Assembly: GCF_008831285.2 (NCBI RefSeq)
Contig: NC_045151.1
Location: forward strand, 6,337,682-6,401,681
Reading direction: 5' to 3'
Source of the DNA: Nymphaea colorata
Lineage: Eukaryota > Streptophyta > Magnoliopsida > Nymphaeales > Nymphaeaceae
DNA: 64,000 nucleotides
Below are positions 49,911 to 62,528 of this stretch, in pieces; within the stretch, counting starts at the first letter, position 1; every line of letters starts with the position of its first letter. The position numbers were made by a program, and so were the translations under genes. The notes under the pieces were generated by a model that saw only the letters and a list, made by a program, of their open reading frames with translations, was not told where the DNA came from and searched no databases.

Positions 49911-51569
49911 TTTGCTTCTGAAAAATGTTAATTAATGCAAATGAAGGAGTTGGAAAACCTGTAAGCTTTGGCTAAGACGTATACAGACTAACATTTAACC
50001 CCAAAACATGTAAGCCTAAAAAAAATATTGTCCACCCATTCAGGTTTCAATTAGGAAGACCAAAGAAGAAATCAAAATTTTTTATTAGATATGTATCTGC
50101 TGTCCAAAAACCAGAACTGCTTCCTCTCTATTCCCTCGTATTGAAGAAAAAATAGACAGGAAATTTCCCAGTTTTGTATAGTTGGTAGCATGACATGGTG
50201 GAGATTTTCTGTTCGGTTTTCCTGCATGAAGTAGTTGATGGAAAACAATAGTTCTAGTGCAGTAAATAAGAAGAAGCAGTTGGAGGTTAAGAATCAGAAA
50301 AAAAATCAAGGGCAACGTCAACTCCACATTTAAGTGTTTTATTATCGTTATGTCAGAGTTTCAATCAAAAGAGAAACAAAACATAAAACCATTAAATAGA
50401 TGACAAATTTTAATTACATGACAATCAAGTGTTCTCGTGAGCAAGTAAAATCGTGTTCAACAGAACAACTAATAAATGAACAATTAGATCCCAATGAAAA
50501 CACAACAGGGTCGACATGCATGATGCATATTTGTAGACACTTCCCCTATAGTGCAAAAATATATTTTAGGGATTTATTTATAGAATTGTTATTCAAAAGG
50601 ATCAATGCCTTGACCATGATCCTTTCGGACACCCAGGGTAATTTCAAAAATAAAACTCAAATAAGAAAAGAAAAATAAAAACGTAAATGGAAAGGATATC
50701 GATAGAGATGAAGCTGGCAATGCTGAAGGTTGCAACAAAGGGAGAAGAGTCTAGCAATCAAAGTTCATGTTGACTAAGGGGAACATCGATGAGGAGGGGG
50801 AGCTACCGAATTGGTGAAGGGCAAGCCATCGTCACAAATATCTCTGACGGGTTCTGACGAAGTTTTTCTCTGGTATTTTCAGCAAAGCTGAAAATTTCAA
50901 AAAAAAAAAAGCAACTTTTTAAGAAAAAAAATTCTAAAAATTAGGAAAAAATAAAGTCAATAGCTAAAAACAAAAAAAAAATAATCACTTGATAAAATGA
51001 CGAAATGTTGATTTAGGAATGACAAAAATGAAGACAAATACCTTAAGGTACACTTTAAAATTTGAAGTAAAAGTAATGTAAAAATAACAACAAAAAATCT
51101 GATAAAACTGCAAAAAATGAAATAATTTATTTTGGAGTTCTAAAAAATGAGAAAAAACAGTTTTTTTTTCATTCTAATTGTTTTATTATTTCTACCGAAA
51201 CTTTTTTGAAATAGATGAGTTCTCTTGAGAATGGGTCACATCAATGGGAGAGGGATCAACTGAAGACGAAACTCGTGCTAGTTCAGATGAACACAGTGGG
51301 AGAGGAAGACGGAAAAGTCGAAGCTCAAACTGATGCGAGAAACTATCATATGAGAAGAAGCCAATGAAGTCAAAGCTGACGCCCCTAGAGAGGAGAACTA
51401 ATGGGGAGAGGAAGCTGGGCAAAGTAAAAAATGAGAAGAGCCTGTGAATATGGAGTTATGTTGGTAACACCTTATGTATCAGTGTTTCTTATCCCTAGTA
51501 CAGTCACAGCATTTCTTGTATTACTGAATTTGAAAAGCTAATGTCTTCTTCGATTCTGCATCTCCCTCC
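49911..51569. other. AT-rich intergenic stretch, no gene recognised
   Basis: It contains A-rich runs at 50890-51140 and short unmatched frames (for example 50400-50678, plus). Nothing with a recognisable domain. Confidence 0.6.
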
Positions 51570-51920
51570 TGTTGGGGTAAACCCACCACAGTTGGCATGT
51601 ATCGATGACATATAGGAATTAACCAACCAAACTCTCTATAAACAAGAAAGTGTTTGTAATGAGGAGAGAAGTGTAACGGCAAAACACTACCGATTTGGGT
51701 AAACGTGGTCCCTCTCAGCCTTTGTCTTTACCCTGTCCAACCTCATCAAGTGTGTCGATGGTTGAGGAGAGACGCCCAACACCTTCCACTACTGTAGGAG
51801 CATATGCCCATGTGACAGCCATCGATGTTCAGTCAGTGGTTGTTAATGCAGGTTCAACCTCTCCTCCTCTTGCACCAAGAAAGTTTTTGTCGATTTTGTG
51901 CATCTATTCCATCAATTGTT
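51570..51920 (+). mobile_element. 5' LTR of the Ty1/copia element
   Basis: It starts TGTTGGGGTAAACCC and aligns along its length with 58058-58400 through shared blocks: GGCAAAACACTAC/CGACAAAACACTAC, GGTCCCTCTCAGCCTTTGTC, CTCATCAAG, GCCCAACACC. The two are clearly diverged, so the insertion is old. The 3' boundary is approximate, and no clean CA end or primer-binding site is seen. Confidence 0.75.
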
Positions 51921-53800
51921 AAGTAATAGTGCAAATAAGCTATGGGCCCATAGACCCTTCTCCTTGTGCATGTTTTCCTAGCTTCTATCATGATGCATTG
52001 TAGACCATGCTATGGAGAAGAGTCGTGCCCTTTTCCCCTTTAGGCAGAGTGCTACCGTCAGATAGCCCATGTCTGTTAATCACCGTCGGTAGGTGGGAGA
52101 CGCATTGAGTGATTTCCTTGCACATGGGACTCTCCACTTTCCTTCTTTCTGGCAAAAGAGTGGCTCAGTAATGGCCCAGCCCTGCGTTAGTAGGTTGTAC
52201 CTGTCATGGCTTGTGGTAGGGACGACCATCATGATGGTCATCGACTCTACCGAATGGTTCATCAACATCTAGCCATGGAACAAGGCGACCATCATTCACC
52301 AGGGATGGGCCTAACCAGTCTTGAGTCTCCGCTCTTGGGCAGTGCAGAGGCCGGCCGAACAGACCTCTACCTTGGGTCACCGGCATTCGGCAATCTCCGA
52401 CGACTCACAACCCAGTAAAAAAAGGGAGGACGGCCTTACCTATGCATCACCTGTTGTGGAGTGCAGACGGATGGGTTGGCTGCCATTAGGTAGGACGACA
52501 GTGGATGGTTTGGGTTGCCAGCATTGCTGCGTACGCCAATGACCCGTTGTATTTTCTCTTTGAAACCCCAAGGAGTTTTTAATGAAACTCTTCTTACGTA
52601 TGATGTATGCCTCAATCAGACATTGTGTTCTGCATTTGTAATGATAAAGTTGTTTATTTGGATTCAGTTACTGATAAAATCTTGGGTTGCTGACATATGA
52701 TGTTTTTTCGGCGACACGTGGCTGTTGTAGGCACCCGTTCGATTGACTTCATGATGATTTTCTTTTCAAACCAATGGAAAACCCAGTTGCTCAGTTGCTA
52801 TCCAACCTTGTCGAAAAATTGCTACTTTCTAGGGATGGCTGAGGGGAGCGAGGCCATTAGATGGGATGTTGAATCACCATCAATGGCCACCAGTGGTCCG
52901 TTTTTGCGCAAGACAAAAGGAGAGGGAAAGAGAGGTTTCGAAAAGAGATGGTTGTTGACGGTTTTCTTACAGGTGCTAAGTTTTTTTTAGTACGTTTATT
53001 TTGAAACCAGTTAGGGCCACCTTCGAACTGGTTCATGAGGTTTTCTGACTGGTTCCGAGCCTATACCAACTGATTTAGTGCAGTTTTTACTGATGCAGGA
53101 CCGTTCCAACCCATTATGTGGCTGGTTTGTGGAATTTTATGAACCTGTACGGCTCCTTAGACCGATACAGAGGTGGTTCACTTTCATCTTTAGTTAATTT
53201 GGTAGTAATTTTAAAGCATTTGAAAGGAAAATTGGGACACTCTAATTAACATAAAATTTTAAGATGCATAAATGATTTTCATGGATATAGTTTATTTATT
53301 TTATGCTATGTCTTGTATGAAATGAATAATTTTATACGTAGTTCCTTATTAAGCATGATATTAGAAAAAATCAATCGTCGATATTAAAAATGGTAGGACT
53401 TTATTAAATTGTGTTTAGTGTCACCAAAGTGAGATAGTAAGTTTTAATTGAGAAAAATTTCAATAGAAAGAAACATCAACATTTATGTTGCCCTTAAGCT
53501 CATATGAAGTGACAGTGATATGCTAATGTAGTAATAGAATGTTATGTTCAAAAGAATAGGAATGTAAAATAGAAAGATTGACATTTCAAAAATTTTAACT
53601 AGTTACACCCAAAAGTATCTTGCTTTTATTATTGCTATGTCTAATCTTTTTAGATTTACCAAATAAAGTTTAGGCAGATTATATATGTTTGTTAGTTGTA
53701 TCACCAAGGTGACATCCTAATGACTCCTTAGTATTTTCCTTGGAAGTAGTGAATATTAAGGGGCCTTATTCTCTATGTTTTCCTTATATTGCTTAATCTA
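51921..53800. other. leader region between the 5' LTR and gag, with probable foreign insert
   Basis: 1.9 kb with a GC-richer block (52000-53170) is unusually long for a copia leader. The frames at 52206-52542 and 52697-52990 match nothing I recognise. Words such as ACTGGTTC, CTGGTTC and GGCTGGTTTG recur at 53009-53180, as in the subterminal part of a small DNA transposon. Confidence 0.45.
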
Positions 53801-56800
53801 AGCTTAATCTAATGCATGTCAACTTATAGATGTTTTTTATTTCTAGCTCTTATCTTATGAATGGTTCTAGCAGCATCCTTTTTCTTGATGGATCAAATTT
53901 CTATGAGTGGAAAGAAATTGTCATGTTAACTTTGGGGTATACTGATTTGGAACTAGAACTAAAAAGGAGGAACTCTCTAGCTCTTATACCACAAAGTACA
54001 CATGAAGAGAAAATATTATATGAAAAGTGAGAGTGATCTAATCGACTTAGCTTGTTTCTTTTTCAATCTAAAGTTATAAAGAGCATACTAGGTAATATCC
54101 CACAATGCAAAACAGTGAATGAGCATCTTGACACTAAGGTGGAATTTGTCAGCCCCGGTAAAGTCAAGGGCAATAACCAAATAGCCAAAGATATATATGA
54201 AGTACCCTAGAGGGAACAATAGTCACCAATACATTATGGAGATGAGGAACATAGTAACACAGCTAAATGACATGCCATTGATAATATCACTATCTTTCTT
54301 GATGCATTTCATTTTTGTATCATTACTCAAAATCTCCTACAATACATGTAACATTCAATGCACAGTTTTTTTCCCATAGGTATTGAAGAAAATGAGATAC
54401 TTTGAGGTGAGAAGTTGGAAGCTGAGAAGAGGTCATCAAGAAAAAATGTTGCATAGGTCAAGCAGTCTAATCCAGCTCCTATAAAGTGTTTCTATGTAAG
54501 AAGAAATGACATAAAAAGGTAGATTGCTTAAAGTACAAATAATGGTTAGAAAAGAAATGTAATTTGTTATTTATTTATCATAATATAGTTTAGTACATGT
54601 TCTTATGAATAGCAGATTAATTGACTTAGGTGGTGCATATTGCTAATACTTTGCAGGAATTTCTGAGAAGAAAGGAGCTGATAATATATGAAAAGGAGCA
54701 ACTTGTTAGGAAGCAAGATGCACTCATGTCTAAAAGTTGTTGGGACCTACCAAGTTAAATTTTATACAAGTTTTATTTTGGATCTTCATGATGTACTTTT
54801 TGTACCATCATAGAGTAGAAACCTAACATCCAAACCAATGATGAAGGTACTTGGTTTTTTTCTGAAGGTAGTAAATACCAAGATGTATATATACATAACT
54901 ATACTTTGCTGAAGTTAGTTTTGCTCTTTTGTATAATGATTTATATATGAAGACCCAAACTCAAGAGATATTGGTTTCTAAATTTACAACAATTGCTATA
55001 AATGTGACATCATAAATGATAATTCTTATATGCTATGGTACTTCATACTAGGCCATATCTTTGTAAAAAGAAAATAAAAAGACATGTAAAATGAAGAGAT
55101 CCTAAAAACCTTAGATTTTATAGATAAGTAGTACATATGTTGATTATATGAAGGCAAAACAAACCAATACAAGTAAAGAATGTAGTAAGAGAAGTAATAA
55201 GAGATTAAAGATTATTTTTACATATGTTTGCAGTCTTTTCACTCATAGTTATACAAATAAAAAAAATTTGCCACTTTTATTAATGACTACTCACAATATA
55301 TGTATCTCTACATACTTTTTGAAAAAACAAAATGCATGTCAGGTTTTCAAAGGGTTTAAAGAAGAAGTAGAGAAACCGATCAATGAAACAATCAAGATAG
55401 TTACATTAGATAGAAGAGACAAATAATATGGTAAATTTATGGACATGGAATAAATGGAGTGATTATTAGCATGAATTTTAAAGGAAGAAGACATTGTGCG
55501 TCTACTAGGCAGTGCTTACTAGAGTGACATAACTAGAAGAAGAAATCATATGCTTAATGAAATGGTTATATTTATCTTACATCACTATGAATTTCTTATT
55601 TATTTATGAGGACCTGATCTCAAAACAATAATGTATATTTTGTATAATGTTCATACTAAAGTTATACCTAAAATTCTACACAAGTTATGGACAGGTAGAA
55701 AACATTCCCTTTCTTATATGCACATATGGGGATCATCTATTGAACTAAACTATATAACCCCCACTTAAAGACCTCTGATCATAGAACAATAAGTGGATTT
55801 TTCATTAGTTGTCCAAAAAGATAGAAATGATATAGATTCTATTGTTTGTCTCACTCACTACATTGTGGAAATAGATAAAGGTAAGTTCTTATAAAATAGT
55901 CCAAAACCTTGAATTTGAAGAATTACATGATAAGTAGCACAAACATGTTAAAAAAATACTAAAGAATTGTACTTTATTATCTCTGATGATAACATGGAAG
56001 TTGATCCAATGCATAATGCACCAAGCCAAGATGAGAGAATTGTGGATCGAGCAAAAACATGGTATACAAGTTTAGGTTGACAATGTACAACCACATGTTC
56101 AAATGACATTTAAAATAAGGAAACTTCCTATTTCACCTGAATATGTGGTGTATCTATAAGATCCTAATGATTTTATAGATATTAATGAAGGTCTCCTAAC
56201 CTTTACGAAAGCTACAGAAAGTACACAATACACATACTTGATAAAGACTAAAAGAAAAGAGTTTGACTTTATGGCAAAAGACCAGATGTAGAGTTTTATT
56301 GAGATGTTTAAAGAATAACAATCATATGATGTAAAAAAGTCTATAAGACCAAAAGGAACTACAAAACACATCAAGAGAAACAAAACATGTCATGTTATTA
56401 AAGAATTCACCCAAATTGAAGACATCAACTACAATGAGACGTATTCTTATATCTCTACTAAAGAGTCAATAAGGACAGTTCTTGCATATTTAGCTCATTT
56501 TGATTTATATTTATACCAGATGGATGTTAAAACAACTTTCCTAAATAGGGATTTATATGAAGAAATATATATGGAACTACTTCAACGGTTTTTTGAAAGC
56601 AATATAGACCATTTAGTTTGCAAGCCTAATAAGTTAATTCATGGACTTAAGCAAATCTCTTGACAATGGTATGTCAAGTTTTCCAGTGTCATTGTGACTT
56701 TTGGGTTCACGAAAAACATCGTCGATCGATGTGTGCATCTTAAGACTAGTGAGTGAAAGTTCATAATTTTAATGTTCTATGTTGATAATATTTTGCTTGT

Positions 56801-57760
56801 AACTAATGATATATGGATGCTGATAGAGACCAAACAATTTTTTGCATCTCATCTTGAAATGAAAGATACATGTGAGGCATCTTGTTTCTTCAACATTAAG
56901 ATCTTTCAAAACAAAAAGAAATGAATTTTAGGCCTCTCTCAAATAACATACATAAATAAAGTACTTAAGAGATATGAAATGGAGAATTGCTTTCTCATTT
57001 CAATGCCCATAGCAAAAGGAGATAAACTAAACCTAAAAGATATCCACATGACAAATATGAAAAGGTAAAAATAAGTAACATTTTATATGTATAAGCAATT
57101 GCCCGCCTGTAGTATGTGTAGGCTTATACCAGATTTGACTTTTGCTTTGCTGTTAGAGTGCTTGGGAGATTTGAATATAACACATAGATGACCCATTACA
57201 AAATTGTAAAGAGTCATGTGATATTTGTGAGAAAAAAGATTATATATTGAGATACTACAAAATAAACCACTTTGAAGTAGTTGTCTTAGTAGTAGGAAGT
57301 CTACTATGGGATATGTCTTCCTTTTAGTTGGAGGTGTTATATCATGACATAGCAACATGCAAATTGTTGCTACTGCTTGCATCATGAAAATATAGTTTAT
57401 TGCATTATATGAGACTATATCGTATGTAATTTTGATAAATAATTTTATCTCACAGCTCATAGCGATAGTACTGTTGGGAGACCACTTAAAGTTTACTATG
57501 ACACTGAAACTGTAGTGTCTTTCTTTAATAATAACAAGAGTGCAATCTCATGTAAGCATATTGAATTAAAGTACTTTGTTGTTAAAAAGAATATAGAAAA
57601 TCATTAGGTGTGGATTCATCAGATAAGTACTAAAGATATTATGACATATCACCTTACTAAATCACTAGCATCTGGATTGCATTATGAACATGCATTGAAG
57701 ACAAGTTTGCTTAATTCGACTACAAACACAACATTTGCAATATAATGAGCCATCAGGATA
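53801..57760 (+). mobile_element. Ty1/copia internal region: degenerate gag, integrase, RT, RNase H
   Basis: The order is that of copia: gag at 53860-54480 (FLDGSNFYEWKEIVML, then a decayed CCHC knuckle at ~54487); a GAG-pre-integrase patch near 55030-55120; integrase at ~55230-55720 (SYTNKKN, VFKGFKEEVEKP, LWTGRKHSLSYMHIWG); reverse transcriptase at ~56390-57060 (QMDVKTTFLNRDLYEEIYM, LIHGLKQIS, YVDN at 56779-56790 in place of YVDD); RNase H at ~57285-57450 (SSRKSTMGYVFLLVGG). Integrase before RT separates it from gypsy. Many stops and frameshifts interrupt it, so it is not functional. Confidence 0.9.
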
Positions 57761-58047
57761 GATTTGAGCCTGATTATATAGATCAGCCCACAAGACTCAA
57801 GTCACTACCCCAAGGTCAATTTAAAATTTATTACCTATATGTCTAGTTTCCCATAGACAAAAATTTCTGGCTCTACCCTTATACTGATCACATACATTTT
57901 ATTGGTTCTCATAATAATTTTTTGTTTTACATAAATTTTTCTTTCATTTTTTTTTACTTAAGGAATGTAAAACAACTTAAGGTCCAAAGAATGGATACCA
58001 AAGTCAATCCATTCATAAGTACTAGCTCTCTTACCCCGATCAGGACT

Positions 58048-58400
58048 AGTGGGAGAGTGTTGGGGTAAATCCATCAATAATAATCATATTGATACAAGAA
58101 TATAACCTACTAAACTTTCTGTAAATAGAAAAGTGTCTTGTAATAAAGAGAGACAGGTAACGACAAAACACTACTAGTTTAGGTAAACCTGGTCCCTCTC
58201 AGCCTTTGTCTTTTTACTATCTACTCTCATCAAGCGTGGGAATGGTTGAGGGGAGAAGCCCAACACCCTCCACCATTGCAAGAGCATCTGCTCATGCAAC
58301 AAACACTGATAACCAGTCGATGGTACTAACATAGGTTCGACCTCTTCTTCTCATGCATCATGAAATTCTTTGTCCATTTTCTATATATATTGAACTGATT
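58048..58400 (+). mobile_element. polypurine tract and 3' LTR of the Ty1/copia element
   Basis: AGTGGGAGAG immediately precedes TGTTGGGGTAAATCC at 58058, the standard polypurine-tract/LTR junction. The LTR aligns with 51570-51920 but is heavily diverged. The right edge is uncertain (about 58400), and no target duplication was found. Confidence 0.78.
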
Positions 58401-61400
58401 ATTAATTAATATTAATTAATGTCCCCAATACCTTCATCTAAATCACTTTGTGTGTTTGGGTTTTCTTTTGTCCTCAATCGGCAATGGGTTTTGAGTTTGT
58501 TCGTGAGATTCACTTGTATCTCTTCTAAAAGTCCAACTTCGTGTAGGAATTCATATGCAATTGAGGATTGACTTTAATTTAGGATCTTTTTATACTTTTA
58601 TTTCAGCAAATTTTTATGCTTTTCCAGCATGGTTTACGATGTTCCTGGCATGGTTTTATAGTTGATTTGCAATAAGAACTGGATTAGGCCTTAGATTTGT
58701 GATTCAATTCTTCCATTGTTATTTTAATTCATACATCAGGATTATATTAGGTTTATTAATAGTGATTTTACCCTAGCATTTGTATAGGTTTTCACTTTTA
58801 CATTTCAGGTTTTCAGTCAAATGCCTAGTGTGTTGACAACATTTTTGTTAGGTTGTTTAGGATTTGAAGAACTTGTGCATGCCTAGATCCCACTAGAGGA
58901 GCACCCAAGGCTATTTTACCTAGAAAACAGAAACCATGGTAGCTTGTTTTCAATGAAAATAATTCATTTTTTTTTACGATCAAACTCTCAATTTCTTCTT
59001 TCGATTTTGGTTATGATTATTTCTATGTTCAAAGTCAAATGTTATTTGGATCAGATTTTGAGCTTCAACAATTGCATTTTTCATCCTCACACAGATTTTG
59101 AGATTTAAAAATTACATTTGTCCTCTCTATGATTGCTTTTAGTCAAATTGCATGTGATAAAAATCAAATTTTGATTGAATATTTCTCTCATTTGGATTAG
59201 ATTTTCATGCTATCCTTGCACTATGGAAAATATAAGTGGCTTGGAGGGGTATTATCAAATAGAGATTGGAGCCACAAACTAGCTAACATCTCTAAAATTT
59301 CATTAGACATTTTGACTGAAAATCATTCGCAATAGAACTGCCAACAATGCAACCTTTTTTCAGCTTGATTCTCGCAGTCTATGTGACTTTTGATCTACTA
59401 AGGACCCACTTTCGCTTTTCAAGTGTTGATAAAAAAGATTCACGGCTAAAAATGACCAGGTCATTGCCAGATGAGAGTTGATTTGGGCTGTTTCTACAAC
59501 CATTCATCCTGTTTTCACTGCCAAGTGGTGTGGCTCCCTTTAGGGATGTGTTGAAATTCTTCATTTTCAGTCCATTTTTTAGGTTCTTACTAAAGTGAGG
59601 CTTACTACTTTCAAGTGCATCAAGCATTTACGCCAAATATCAATAACCACCAAGTTTTCATGTGAAATAATCCATTGAGCTGCATCTTACATATTATGTT
59701 TACATCCAACTTATTTGCGGTTAAGATTATTAAGTATTACCTAGTGATGATAACACTATAAGCAGCGACACGTCATACAAAATTCATTTCATGAATTTTA
59801 CCTTGCTTACATGCAATAAAGCAATATTTGTTAATGGCAAAAAATATATGGACAATTTACATTATTGTAATAAAGGAGGTCGCAAAAAGAAATTAGGTGC
59901 AAGAAATTGGATGTAACGCTTGTGTTACATGTGTAGCATTTTGCACTGCATGCGTTCAGAGCCTTCATTGCATGATGATCATTAGTTAATGTTCCACTCA
60001 TTCATGATTCATGCAAACATGCACAAGCGGAACAATCACAGCTTGCTAGTGCAAGTTACTAGACCCCTAAACTCTTGCAGGACAAGTCAAATTCAAAGGC
60101 AGATTCTGCTATGGACAAGCCACAACTCAACAAATCTAAAGAGCATGGCTGCTACTCATGCTACTTCATGCAGCACTCTGCATGACCATGTTTGAAAGGA
60201 GATATAATTTGACAACCGTCAATGCAACCCCAACATTTTTGGGGGGCATTGCTCACCATGTAAAATTGAATGGAATTGAGCAACTCAATGAAGATAGTGA
60301 CAAGGTTGGGTCTTTCAGCAATATCAATCTTCTACGAATCATGAAAATATCACTACTGCCCATTTCGGGAAATGATAAGGTCTACCCTCAGAGAGAAACA
60401 TCCAGCTAGTATAGTTGGAAAAGGGAAAAGCTTACACAATTCACAGCAGCGTTAGTATTACTAGTAGGCTAACGGGACAAGGCTTTGCAGACCACCACTT
60501 ATGGACGCCCAGCAAGTTAAACCACATTTAGTCTGCCAAGTCAGTACTCACAAGTACACTTCAACCCATATCAGGGGCTTCTGTCATTAGGAAGCATAAG
60601 GGGATCCCCATCCTACCAGTTTGAGGTGTATAACGTGCCGCTGTTTCCAATACAATCCATGTTTGGTGGCTGATTCCGACATGGAATCCAACGAAATCCT
60701 CTTCGTACAGATTTTTTACCTAATTTCTCTGCATATAGAGAACCTCTTCCCACAGCAGCCAACGTAATAGGGCTGAGAGTTGGCGGTAGTTTTACCAGTA
60801 CTTACCGTAGATGTCTTCTCACGCCAATAAAAAGTTTCATAGCACTATAAACATCATGTAACATCAAACTTTTAAAGTCGCCCGGTTAGTTCCTCATGGC
60901 TTCAACTTCATTAATTCTGAAGATTTCATGGAAAAGAAACCAATGGGGGGCAAATTTGTAGGGAATGAAATCACCTTTAAATTGCTTGGAAATTCTCACC
61001 AGATGAAATTGGGTTGCATCTTGTTCGCTGAATCCAAATACAGCACAAAGAGAGATTAACACCCTTTCCTGGCATTTTACTTTTGAATATGATTGACATA
61101 GATTACACAATTTCCCCTCATAGACATAACCTAATAATGCCCCCGTCTGCCCTGAGCAAAAAGTCAAAATAGCACCCGCTACTTCATATTGATGTTACAA
61201 ATTCTGGAAGGCTGCTGTGAAACACAAACAAGTATAACAAATCAATGGTGCCCACTCAGAGTTATAACAAATGCAGATACCTTGATTAGAAATCAATCAA
61301 CTTCAATCTTGTTGCACATCACTAAAGCTTGCTTGCAGTCTGAAGAATCTGTCGTTGAAGGATGTTTGATTACCCTTAAGAGCATGAACTCAATCTGCCA

Positions 61401-61517
61401 TCAAAATCCGAAAGGAACCCAATTTAGTATCCGAAGAATAAGTGGGATACTTTGATCAACCTGCTGCAAAGCTACCTGCTCCGTAAGCCCCAATCAGATA
61501 GGTCAGGTAAAGCAACT
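58401..61517. other. intergenic stretch, and OLA1 3' UTR at its right end
   Basis: No gene is supported. Frames such as 59379-59627 and 60886-61167 (minus) lack domains. The last few hundred bases before 61518 presumably hold the 3' UTR of the minus-strand OLA1 gene, but no clear polyadenylation signal could be chosen. Confidence 0.5.
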
Positions 61518-61968
61518 TCACTTTTTCCCACCCCCAGAGACATTGAACTTGAATAATATGATATCTCCATCGGCGACTACATATGTCTTTCCTTCCTGCC
61601 TGTACTTCCCGGCTGCCTGAATAGGAGCCAAAGAACGTGTAAGAGAGACCATGACAAATAAAAAACCAGGTCATCGTTGTTGAAGCTTCTAGGCTACTAA
61701 GCAACCAATTCACATCAATATGCCATGAAGAAATATGAATTACTCCAGCAACAAATATTTGGCAAAATACATGGATTCAAGATGTATAATAAAATTTTGG
61801 CAAACAGATTGTTAGAAAGTTAAGAGAGGGATAGTATTTCATTTGCATAGCCATCGTATTTTGATAAAAGAAAAATCTCATTGGATCACATTAAAGGAAA
61901 GAATCCATCATAAATACCTTGACTGCTGATTCACTACCCAATTCTTTTAAATCTTCAAACTTCATCAC
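61518..61968 (-). CDS. OLA1: OLA1 (YchF-type Obg-like ATPase), last two coding exons
   Basis: C-terminal end of the conserved TRAFAC-class ATPase/GTPase YchF/OLA1, a cytosolic ribosome-associated stress regulator. Exons on the minus strand: 61968-61918 (17 codons, [17 protein letters not shown]) and 61616-61518 ([18 protein letters not shown], then [14 protein letters not shown] and TGA at 61518-61520). Both splice sites are GT-AG and phase 0. The sequence covers the end of the TGS domain and agrees almost residue for residue with plant OLA1. No earlier exon (G domain or start of TGS) can be found between 61969 and the window end, so the next intron exceeds 2 kb or the gene is truncated. The intact frame and splice sites favour a real gene that continues beyond the window. 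Confidence 0.92.
61617..61917 (-). other. OLA1 last intron (301 bp)
   Basis: Donor AAG|GTATTT at 61917 and acceptor ATTCAG|GCAGCC at 61617 on the minus strand. It is AT-rich, with nothing else in it. Confidence 0.9.
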
Positions 61969-62483
61969 CTGAGCATCATGTCATCAGGAAGTTGGTCACA
62001 GAAGAAAAAGAAATACATATTCCACATTGGCAACTGAAAACATAAAATCTGAGGTCTGAAATTAAGTTCCATAACTAGGACAGAAGGTTCTACCTGAAAC
62101 ATTTAAAAAATAACTAGAATTACAAAAATGGTATGTTAAATTATGGTTGATTTATTCTTTTTATCGATTGAAAAGCTCTTTCACCATCATGAACTAGGAA
62201 AACTAACATACACATGAAGTTCAAATAAGAAAGCAAAAAGAAATGCAATGCTGTGACACAAATAAAAAATTTGAAACAGCACTTTTCCCTTCTACTAGAA
62301 TATGCTATATATATCAAAGATCCAAGGAAAAACATTTAGCTGAACAAATAATAAAGGCCATGTGCACAACCAAAGTGAACATTAGAAGTAATGTTAAAAA
62401 AACTGAAAAAGGAAAGCCAAATTTTGTGATAAAAGGTCAGCATCTATGTCACCTGAGTGCGGGGTGCGGATATATATATATAT

Positions 62484-62528
<45 letters not shown>

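Noticed and set aside
51565-51569. CCTCC as target duplication of the copia element
   Set aside because: It is not repeated at the right edge, whose position is itself uncertain.
61518-61968. OLA1 processed pseudogene
   Set aside because: An intron with good GT-AG sites separates the two exons, the frame is intact and the codons match the plant family, so a retrocopy is excluded.
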